DNA of 64,000 nucleotides, taken from Daldinia sp. FL1419. Taxonomy: Eukaryota > Ascomycota > Sordariomycetes > Xylariales > Hypoxylaceae. Location of the stretch: the NCBI GenBank assembly GCA_025201765.1, contig MU623340.1, positions 248,001 to 312,000 on the forward strand, given 5' to 3'. Position numbers and translations under genes: made by a program. Positions within the stretch are counted from its first letter, which is position 1. Each line of letters starts with the position of its first letter. This document shows positions 45,661 to 55,443 of this stretch, one piece after another. The notes beneath the pieces were generated by a model. That model saw only the letters and a list, made by a program, of their open reading frames with translations, made no database searches and was not told where the DNA came from.

Positions 45661-48600
45661 TAGCATGAAATCCAGGTCAGCGCGATCTGCGGTAAGAAGC
45701 GCTATTCGTCAAGCGTCCTGTTGTTCAATGACGTCGTACCTACGCGGGTGATCCCTTTGCAGCTCGGGGAAGAGATTTATACCACGCAATTAAGATTGTC
45801 GATCCTACGAAGCTTATTATATCCACGGGTGACGGGTTCGTGGAACTCTGGGGGAGTGTTGGGCTTAGTCTTGTGTTTATGGGGCACAAGTGCCTGAAGA
45901 AGCTCGTCACACACGACATCTCAGCTGCTCGAATTAAACCCTTTGTTATACTTGTCATCGTTACACACGTAGAGAGCTTAGGGAAAGATGGGTAGAACAA
46001 GCTTAAAATCCACGAGCACTAGATGAAGCTCAATGGCGATGTATGTTGGCATCGTTTCTAGACGATGTCGTAGTCGAGTATTGATATATTTCACAACCTT
46101 GGAGTCTCTAAAGGGGGTTCTCTAGGTTAACAATCAGAGGCTATATCTTTGTAAGCAATCTTGCTTTCTATGATGCCTGTAGAGATGACATGCAGAAGCT
46201 CAACTTGCCAAGTTCTGACTGAGATGTTGGCTTATTATGTGCTCAAAAGGTACAAATATGGACGAAGAGGGTTAACGCACTCAGCTTCTAAGCATCCTAT
46301 TTCAGTAATATCTATCGTAAAATAATTCCGTTATGAGAGTAATCCTTGAAGATCGATGACCAAGTGCGTAGGTAAACTTATGGGAATTGACTTAGCTGAC
46401 AAGGTAGATAGACAACAGTTGAAGCATCGTTTTGATAGCATGATTTCTAGAAGATGTATCAGGGCCCCTGACCATCTTCGCCTTTTGAGAATTAAGGCGG
46501 CATCGTTGATTTGGCTACTAATTATTGCTATTTATCAACTCGCGTATGCTTCGTGATCGCTCTCCAGGAACGCAACATACTTCTTGATACTTACGAAGCC
46601 CCCCTCCGCCCCCCTCCCATCATGCGTCGCCATAAAGCCATGAGACTTTCAGACAACTAGTGACACTTCTAGGGGGCTAGGGCATCTTATCTGAGACTTC
46701 CGAGACTATCGAGGCAGAGCTATCGCTAGCTAAAGTTTCTACACTGTTAAATTCGCGCGCGTAGCACGTGTTGTATCTCTAGGCTATCGAGATGCTAGGG
46801 ACAAGGAGCTTCTTGCTGTATCGGCGATCCTGTCTCGGATAGTTTTATAGCTCCTTGTATCTTAGCGGAACTGTGTTCCCACCTCTTTCTCGTATTTCCA
46901 CGGTATCAACACGATTTACGGCTCTCCGAATCTCGGAAGTCAACTCGGAGGTATCATGGCATTAATCAACACAATACAAGCTAGTTTTGAGGTTGATGCA
47001 TCGCGCTAGAGTTCTAAAATGCTCTCTTAAATATTTCTAGCTTGGCTCGTTCAAGATATCGTCGCGTCGGCTGTTATAAACTACCCCAAGGGGCCGCTGT
47101 AGCAAACTAGTGTCGAGTGTTAGCAATGGCATCGCATACTGTAAAGGTTGAGGTTATTGAGAACTGACTATACTTTAGCTCTTAACATGAGTTGATGCCC
47201 AACGGCCACCGCTAGTTGTGAGTGTCCTTTCTACCTCTTGATACCTAACTCAATGCATACTCCGTTCTACGAGCTTACTTGCATCCGTGAAATATCGGTC
47301 TGAATGCAAAGCACTATAATATTGGGGATCGTTGAAGAAGTCACCAATGCCTCTTCAGCACCACATATACTGTCCATGGAGAAGGATGTTGGTTCTCTAG
47401 ATTTTCTCGCAGGGCATCCATCAAGTCCTGTTGGTTAAAAGTTTCGTGGGCGTCTTTTCATTCGTAGCAATCTAAGTCGAGCCGTTGGTGAGAATGGAGC
47501 GGTAACCCAGTTGCATTCGCAGAAATTCCCAAGAGACGGAAGGTCACTCTGAGCCATCCCACCTGTTCGGAAAGTTTGGGTAGAAATTCTGTCAAACGAC
47601 CCTGGAAACCAAGTCGCACTCTACTGACTAGTATCCGGGAGTGGCTTAAGCATGTAGGCCCAGCGTCCAAAGGGGCATACGCGATTCGAGTCGTAAGTTA
47701 AGTGATAGTGATAGCGGCAGACTCGAACAGTATAATGTCCAAACTCCTGCAGCTTTCCGAGAGAGTTGACCATGAATACCTATCAAAATCTAGCTAGTCC
47801 AGCACTGCATGGCCAAATGCACGTGGCGCTATCTTCGACAATATAGCAACGTCTCTTATAACCAAGACGCTACGAGGTGATAGATAGCGCAACGATATGG
47901 CCGACCGGGAGCTTTCCGCAGACAATGTGGGCGAAAGTCTACGTTATTCGCTAACGAATGCCGAGTTTCGTACAGTTTAGGTAGGTTTACTATCGCATCG
48001 TCAGTGTAAATCTGGGAATACAAGGTATCACTTAGGCCGAGATAACTGCACCATACCCAACTTCGTCGAAGGGTCATTTTCAAGTGACCTTGGTTGAGTG
48101 TCATTTTGGCGACCTCAGCAAAATGTTGACTCTTTTCTCGTTTCAACCAGGTGAGATAGCTACGACCAATGGGACCGACGTATAAAAATAAGCCATATGC
48201 ACCTAGAGCATATCTAGACGAATTCTGCCGAAGCGAGTCAACAGATTTGGAGAAAGGGATGTCGTTATTAGGTACGAGTCCTATCCGACCCCTATCTTGT
48301 AAAAATAGGTAAAAAAAGATCAGGGACAGCTATAGTTTTATTAAATCGATACAATACAAGTCCAGAGAAAAAAAGGAAAAAAAAACGCAAGATGCTATGG
48401 ATAACTGCTGTAGGTTTAATTCTTTTATTTTCATTGGTGTCCTGAATATTCATACCCAGTGAAACCCAAGATATAGAATCCTACGTAAGAACCAGAATAG
48501 GAGAAACCCGCCCGCTACAATTGAACTACACCCCCTTAGCAACATTGGCATTCCTTCTGGGTCTGAAACTCTTGCTTACAATACCGTTTGTAAAAAAGAA

Positions 48601-50476
48601 GGATTCGCATATCTACCATGAAGGGACGTTGCTGATTGGTTAAATCGACTTGAAAAGATCTGCGGCGTGTTCCCCTCCCGGAACCGAGAGGGCCTCTATC
48701 TTACTTACATTTACACAGTAGTTAACTTGAATCTTCTTTTACGTGCACATGTGCTTACTTTAGAGCACTAGATTAACCCCGGAATCAACTAGGATAAGTC
48801 GACCTTAATTATAACGGTAAGAAAGTCGTGTAACGTACTCTTGTTGACGTTGTCGTAACGCCTAACACCAAAGAGCGCAAATTCATTCTCAAGCCGAAGC
48901 TGAAGCTGAAGCTGTCAATAAGCTGGTTGGACCCATATCGGAATGTTCACTACCTAATTATATCTACGGCAACTCTAATATATCACTCGGATCCAATTCT
49001 CGGGACCGGTGGTGGATTCGAGGGATCTGGGGTTCAGGACGTGAATAGACAATAGGACTGATGAAGTTCATTCCCATGGTCTAGACATACCAACCAACGG
49101 TCCAACCTATAGGCTGACTACGCCACGTACCAAAGTACTACAATATTTATCTATAGAGCGTAGGAGTTACTACGAACGAGGCTCATATTAAACTTGAGGC
49201 CAATTATGGATTATTCTCTTGCGTAGGCGCCCTCAGGTTCGAGGCTGAGAAAATAGAAACCTCCTACTAACCGTAATAGATGCACCTCTGACAGACTGGA
49301 TTCGGTTAAGCAATCTGTAGGTGGTCATGTCTACCTAGGTAGGTATGCATTGAGAGACATGGGTATTGAGGTAGTACAAGAACTCCCAAACAAAGCATGA
49401 TAGCTCAAAAATTTCCCTACTTGAACGTTTCGAGAGCCGCAGGAGGATCTTCATTGAAAAAAAAAAATTATTCTGCCGGGAAACGATTCCCCAGCTCTCC
49501 ATATAGAAACCCTCTATATTTCTAATCCCACCTCAAGCAGCACCCGAATGCCAAAAGTCCACGATCCGAACCGCATCCTGAGATGGTCTGTTCTTCGGGG
49601 ACATGCATTCGAACCGACTTTTCCTTGATTGTGGTTCTGCCCTATGGGAAGAACGGCCGAATAGCATGGAGATATCAGGATGCCACAATGATGCCGTACC
49701 ATCCCAAGAGCCCTCTACCCATCGGCACATGGCATATACTTTCAAGTCGATGCTACCTAAGCAACCTTTGGAGCCGAAGCCCGGACATCCATGCTACCCA
49801 GTTTGCGTCTCTTGGAGATTAGGTAGAGCTCATCGTCTACCGTGTAAACGTCCTTGTTATATTGGCTAGTCATTAGTCAATAGACAAGGCTTTCACTGGT
49901 TAGATAACAATAGTAGTAGTCTGCTTATCAGGGTATATTTAAGAGTGAAATAGCTCGTATTTGGCAAAGATTCGTTTGAGGATCCAAACAACCCTACCTC
50001 CCTACCTACCTATTCTCGTGGGATAGTTGCACACCGTCTACTACACTGCCTTCCGGTTTCTATTTTCCTACCATCTATTCCTCAGACCTGCTAGTCAAGT
50101 GTAGCATAAACTTGATCCAAGTTTCTATATGGAACATGCCGTACAATGCTCGATGCCATGGTATCTCACTTGCTCTACCCGTTCATGTAAGTTGGTTGGC
50201 CAATCTAGATCCCCCCTACCGTGTGCCCGAAAGCCCCCGAAGGGTGGGCACCCTTACCCGCTATCTATTTTTATTGGTACTCCTACCAGCCTTGCCGGGT
50301 TCCATAAGCATCACAGATGGCTCCGACTAGGTCTTGTCGAACCGCCCCGTAGGACTGCGACTAATAAATAAAACCGGCCTGTCCAGACCCAAAGTCATCG
50401 TATCGACAAGCGACAGACAACCCTTTTCAGCTACTGTAAACTTCGATTATCATCATCTACTAACGACAATATCCAG

Positions 50477-51412
50477 ATGGTTTCTTCAGAGCATCTATCC
50501 TCGGCTTACGTCTCTGACGACCCTTACTACAGAGGCGAGCATGCATCGGCGCAGGGTCAGAACGTCTCGTATGCCTCCTATCCGACTATTACACCAAACA
50601 GGGCATCAGAAAGCATGCTCGGCTACCAGAGTCAGACACTTCCTCCTGTTTCCGTTCCGAGCATCCCGCATTACGTCGTGGGAAGCCATAATCCAACGGA
50701 TGTGAATATGGGGTCGTCTAGCGGAGCATCATTCACCACACCTACAGGAGATCCCTTCAGCCTTCCATTTTACCAAGCCGTACCGTCAGAGTCTAGGGCT
50801 GTCGATACAGGTGATACTTATCATCATCCTTATCCGCCAGGTTACGGAGCATCGACAATGAGCCCGCGCGTTCCATCAACAGGGGCATCGGCTGGTTCTA
50901 GTCACAAAAAGAGCAAGCACTCGTCACGGCCAAGGAAGTCTAAACAGCCCCCAGTATTATCACCCGGGAGTACGTCTTCGGCATCAAACTCCGGTAGATC
51001 TAGACTGCGTAGTGCTTCTCGCACGAGCAAGAACACGCACCACAACCCTCCAGCGACGGTCGAGGAACAAAAGAGCCGCGAGACGCATAACCAGGTGGAA
51101 AAGCAGTACCGCAACAGACTAAACGCTCATTTCGAAAGCCTGCTAGATGCTTTACCGGAAACCATGCAAGCTGGCGAGGGCGACGACGACGGGGAAGCGT
51201 TGGACTTGACTGACCGTAGAGTTAGCAAAGCAGAAGTCCTGGACATGGCTCGGCGCCATATCCAAACTTTAGAACGCGAATGCACCGCCCTGGAAGGAGA
51301 AAGAGACGAACTCCGTAATGATATGGAGAGGTTACGCTGGCTATTTGGTCGGTGCGAAGGTACTGAAGGGTTCGACCAGCTGAGTTTCCCAGGTACAGGA
51401 AACCTACCTTGA
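50477..51412 (+). CDS. Basic helix-loop-helix transcription factor
   Basis: Single-exon frame of 311 residues. Residues 1 to about 190 are Ser/Pro/Tyr-rich and probably a disordered regulatory region, with a basic stretch (HKKSKHSSRPRKSKQPP) that could be a nuclear localisation signal. The bHLH domain covers about 205-280. The basic region reads HNQVEKQYRNRLN; His and Glu are the residues that contact the CANNTG half-site, and a Tyr occupies the position where most bHLH proteins have Arg, a feature of SREBP-type factors. Helix 1 is FESLLDALPE; the loop is long and acidic (GEGDDDGEALDL); helix 2 is RVSKAEVLDMARRHIQTLE, followed by a heptad-like extension (LEGERDELRNDMERLRWLF) that may act as a leucine zipper. 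No transmembrane segments follow, so it is not a membrane-bound SREBP. Targets are unknown. Confidence 0.9.
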   Translation: MVSSEHLSSAYVSDDPYYRGEHASAQGQNVSYASYPTITPNRASESMLGYQSQTLPPVSVPSIPHYVVGSHNPTDVNMGSSSGASFTTPTGDPFSLPFYQAVPSESRAVDTGDTYHHPYPPGYGASTMSPRVPSTGASAGSSHKKSKHSSRPRKSKQPPVLSPGSTSSASNSGRSRLRSASRTSKNTHHNPPATVEEQKSRETHNQVEKQYRNRLNAHFESLLDALPETMQAGEGDDDGEALDLTDRRVSKAEVLDMARRHIQTLERECTALEGERDELRNDMERLRWLFGRCEGTEGFDQLSFPGTGNLP

Positions 51413-52173
51413 GAATTACATCCGGAATAGGGGGGCGGAAGGACCGCGCTTGGACCAGATCATGCATTTCCACACCTAGCAATTATTTTTATCTTTATTT
51501 CTATTTTATTTTTGTACTGTTAGATCGGTTTACGGAGTTAAGGACTGGGGAGGCGACGTTGACAGTCAGGAACTTCAACTAGATACACGATTTAGTTGCC
51601 CCCCCAAAAAGCCTTCCAACTTTGGATCCTCTTAAATAGAGGAGCAGGCGAGCAACCAGGACGGAAAACTACCAATGATCTATATTATATCCACGCCGAG
51701 TTTTGGCTGGTCATATTTTGCTTACCGGCTAAGTACCTCATAAGCACATAATAACTTACACATTGAAAAGTCCTCATGCTAGATATAATGTTTCTTACTT
51801 GGTACCTAGGTAGTTAGGTGATATTTCGGTCTGTTAATGCTAATAAAGGGGGAAATCCCCCCCTTTTTTTTTTCTTTTTTTTTCTTTTCATTTTGGACAG
51901 TGTTACTTGTTGACTTATACAATGTCGTACATATATCGTACACACAATAAGGCTTCGACGACGATGAGTGGATGGATGATGGCATTGGACCCACTCGTCA
52001 AGCTACTTTTAAGTCTCAAATCAAAGAGAACTTTAAAAGAAATCTCGCGCAAAATATGAGAAAGTTCGTGCGAGCATCAGTTAATTCGTACATATAAGTC
52101 TTTGACTTAATTAGGAAGGTCATTTGACCCATTTGACCCAGTTGACCCCGTAAGACTCTTACATAGTTGCATC
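51413..52173. other. Non-coding: bHLH 3' region and THI20 promoter
   Basis: No gene was recognised. It includes a TACCTAGGTA palindrome (51803), a hairpin-like AAAGGGGGAAATCCCCCC near 51845 followed by T tracts, and a short TTTGACCCA/GTTGACCC direct repeat at about 52125-52148, 25-50 bp upstream of the THI20 start. Confidence 0.5.
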
Positions 52174-54179
52174 ATGGCCAATAGACGAATTCTCGTTATC
52201 GCGGGGAGCGATTCGAGTGGTGGTGCGTAAGTTTATGAGCCTATCATCCGACCTTCACGTTCTTCCACTGACGAGATCGTCGATGTAAAAATCAACAGTG
52301 GCCTCGAGGCAGACCAAAAAGTCATCGCAGCTCACGGCTGTTATGCCATGACTGCCACGACGGCATTAACGGCCCAGAATACCACTGGGGTTAGTGACAT
52401 ACATCACATACCCCCTGAGTTTGTAAGGAGGCAGATCGATGCTGTCTTCGCCGATATTCAACCCGGAGTTATAAAGACGGGTAAGTAATCAGATCATACA
52501 TTTCGTCACATTGATGCTTATCTGGACTCCATCCCAGGGATGCTGGCCTCTGCACGTACTATCGAAACGGTAGCACAGGCGTTGAAAGATTATAAGGTTG
52601 AGACGCTGGTCCTCGATCCTGTAAGTCTATTCGCTCGGCAGTCTGCTCGAAAAAGTTCATGATGATTTAATCTGAATAGGTTATGGTCGCCACCACTGGT
52701 GCTAAACTGCTACCCTCGGAAGCCGTAAATGAGTTAAGAACTCTGCTGCTCCCGCAGACGTTTATTCTTACTCCAAATATCCCCGAGGCACAACTCCTAC
52801 TCTCCGAGAGTGGAAAGGGGTCCGTCGATATCCAACGCGCTGACGACTTGGAGATAATCGCCCAAAAGGTACTGGAGTTAGGACCGAAGTGGGTTCTCAT
52901 CAAAGGCGGCCATGTGCCCTTCAAGAAAGACGGCTCGATAGCCACGACCCCCGAGGAAAGGGATATAGTCGTCGACCTTTTATTAGGAGAGGGAAGGGCT
53001 ACGAGAATCGAGAGTCCGTACATAGACTCAACCAACACGCATGGAACAGGATGCTCGCTGGCCTCTGCCATCGCCTCTAATCTTTCCAAAGGACTGAAAC
53101 CCGTAGAAGCCGTCAAAGCTGCCTGCCGGTACGTCGAGGCGGGAATCAGATCTGCACCTGGATATGGAAAGGGGAATGGACCGCTCAACCATTTCCATTC
53201 CGTCTTGACTCTTCCGTTCTCTCGGTGAGCCTACCCCCTGATTTCGACCAGATATACCTCTCTAATAATAACTAGGGGTCACTTTTTGGAATACCTCTTG
53301 GAACGACCTGATGTAGCCCCGGTATGGGACCAATATATCAACCACCCGTTCGTCCTCGGCCTTGGAAATGGAACACTGCCCCTCGAGTCGTTCAAAGGCT
53401 ATCTGATACAAGATTACCTATACCTAGTTCATTTCGCGAGGGCAAATGCGCTAGCTTCGTACAAGTCTAAGAACATGGAGGACATTGCAGCAGTAGGTGG
53501 TCGCTAGGAAAGAAACAGAGTTGATGCTAATATTGTAATAAGGGCGCCAAAATCGTATCGCATATTCACACCGAGATGAAGCTCCATCTGGACTATTGTC
53601 AAGAATTCGGTATATCCAAAGAGGAAATAGAAGCGACAGAAGAACAACAAGGTATAATCTCTCAATCCTGCCCGCTGTCACGCATTGATACCCAACCGCT
53701 AACCGGTAGCTCAGCATGCACCGCATACACAAGATACGTTTTAGACATTGGGCAATCGGAAGATTGGTTGGGCCTTCAAGTTGCCCTTGCCCCCTGCCTT
53801 TTCGGGTATGGAGCTATCGCGAAACAGCTCCACGGCGACCCAAGAACAAAGACGGAGGGTAACACATACTGGAAATGGATCCTAAACTATGTTGCAGAAG
53901 ACTACTTGGAGGCGGTGAGGACCGGGTCCGGTGAGTGCACCCCGTAGACCGCCAGCCAGCTAGTTAGGACTGCCGTCGGAAAATACTGATCTGGATTGCT
54001 TGTGATAGCCCTCATGGAAAAGAACGCAGTCCTACAATCGCCAACAAGGATAGAAGAGCTGGTTAAGATCTTTATCCACGCTACCAGGGTAAGAATACAC
54101 TTGGGATGGAATGTATCACGTTGCACTGACTCTGTAACAGATGGAAATTGGATTCTGGGAGATGTTCCCGTCGGCTTAG
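52174..54179 (+). CDS. THI20: HMP/HMP-P kinase fused to TenA thiaminase II-like domain
   Basis: Thiamine biosynthesis and salvage enzyme. The N-terminal ThiD-type domain phosphorylates hydroxymethylpyrimidine and its monophosphate; the C-terminal TenA domain hydrolyses thiamine or its degradation products to recycle the pyrimidine. Nine exons join in frame to 507 residues: 52174-52226, 52299-52480, 52538-52620, 52680-53224, 53276-53492, 53543-53651, 53715-53930, 54009-54088, 54141-54179. All eight introns are short (50-78 nt). The kinase domain starts with AGSDSSGGAGLEAD, has TALTAQNT and VLDPVMVATTGA, and ends with the anion-hole motif HGTGCSLASA. The TenA domain begins near residue 290 (HFLEYLLERPDV); its likely catalytic Cys is about residue 398 in ACTAYTRYVLD, and the last exon adds MEIGFWEMFPSA. 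The ATG gives the canonical N-terminus. Confidence 0.97.
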
Positions 54180-55443
54180 AGCGTTTTGTATGTCACCAAA
54201 TCAAATCATGATAGAAGAGAAGCGCGGGCACTTGGTGAGGATAAAAAAATATGGATATTTAATGATAGATGCCATGCGACTAATTAGACATTGCTGGTAT
54301 TTGAAGCAAAAAAAAAAAAAAAAAAAAACCCTTCTGAAGTCGCATTGGCAGTCTTGTAAGGCATTATTTTTGATATCTCAAAGGGAACATCTCACAATGA
54401 CTTGTTTAATTGACAATTTGTGCTTCAATAAGCTGAACTAGGAAATTAGCTTCAAGTGGTTGACGTTATACATATCATCTGTTCTTTGGACGCTTGTGAG
54501 AAGTGAATTCTTACCACAGTTAAACCCCCCCCCTAAAAAAAAAAAACCAGATTGCATAAAGGCAAAAAAAAACAAAACAAAAAAAAACAAAGAAAAATCC
54601 ACTAGCTAGTGGCGATAGAAAGCTAACAGCACCTGCTAGCAGCTGTGCAACCACTGTAGTATGTACCTACATTACCTATGTTTCCAAAGAGATGTTTAAT
54701 AAGAAATCGTTACGTCACATGGAGCCCCGTTTGAAATATTACAATATAAAAATATTGAGTACCTACCTATGTATTAATATGAAATTTTCTTAAATTTTAG
54801 GTATGTTTGGATATTCCTACAAGTATCAAAAGGTGTAGTTAGCTATTGAATTAATGTTGCTTATTTACTTGTGTTGGGGGGAGTGCGCCACCTCTATTGA
54901 AGCTGTACTTGCCCAGTGTTAGGTTAGGTACGGAGGCACTTAAGCTGCTAAACGTAGCAAGTGGAGGTACTAAGGTAGGTACCCTGCTTGTACTAACGTG
55001 ACTTAGTAATAAATTGCCAAGCAGCACTCCAAAAGGCCTAGGGTGAGAGGCGAAAAAAGGGAAAAAAAGGGAAATGTGCGCACTGACCACCTCCCTGCAT
55101 CTGTTAGGCCTAGACTGTTGCTTCCCTCCAGACTAAGGAAAAAAAAATTAATTCCAACTACTTGACTCAGGGTTTTTTTTTTCTTGACTTCAAAAACTTA
55201 TCACCAAGCTTTTTCCCTTCTATCATCTTGAGTTCATAACACAAAACTCTTCATCCCACATTTCCCATTTTCCGCTCCTTTCCTTGCAGATTGCACGCTG
55301 CAAATAAATCGTGTTTATTCCGATCAATCAGCTCAGACCATTCAGAACGCGATATTGTCACTTGTTTTTTTGTTTCGTTTGCGCTGATCCATATTCACAT
55401 CGCGTACTTCTAATTTAACCATCATAGACGCGAATATCCCATC
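54180..55443. other. Non-coding, AT-rich, with poly-A tracts
   Basis: No gene was recognised. A run of about 20 As lies at 54308-54328, and A-rich, C-interrupted sequence at about 54530-54600. AT-rich sequence at 54660-54850 is followed by T-rich, pyrimidine-rich sequence leading to the DBP2 start. The poly-A run could be an old retroposed end or simple slippage. Confidence 0.5.

Larger units (their letters stand above)
35829..50476. other. 14.6-kb gene-poor region
   Basis: No intact gene is recognisable on either strand. The region carries several short tandem arrays (listed separately), four of the seven TACCTAGGTA palindromes, long T tracts (for example about 37075-37097) and pyrimidine-rich promoter-like sequence around 42900-43200. 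Between about 45.7 and 48.15 kb, open stretches interrupted by a few stop codons suggest decayed coding sequence. Genes with many very short exons or non-coding RNA genes cannot be excluded. Confidence 0.45.

Noticed and set aside
46801..46860. Inverted repeat ACAAGGAGCT / AGCTCCTTGT
   Set aside because: The arms are only 10 bp with a 38-bp spacer and there is no flanking duplication; not enough for a mobile element.
48480..48560. tRNA-like segment on the minus strand (GGGTGTAGTTCAATTGTAGCGGG)
   Set aside because: The first part resembles a D-arm, but there is no matching acceptor stem and no TTCGA-type T-loop at the right distance.
49514..49869. Overlapping open frames on both strands near 49.6 kb
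   Set aside because: All are under 90 codons, with no recognisable motif or splice structure; likely chance.
52174..54179. TPP riboswitch in THI20 introns
   Set aside because: All introns are 50-78 nt, too short for a thiamine pyrophosphate aptamer, and no conserved aptamer core was seen upstream.
54308..54600. Poly-A tracts as a retroposon tail
   Set aside because: No target-site duplication or upstream element body was found; simple A-tract slippage is as likely.
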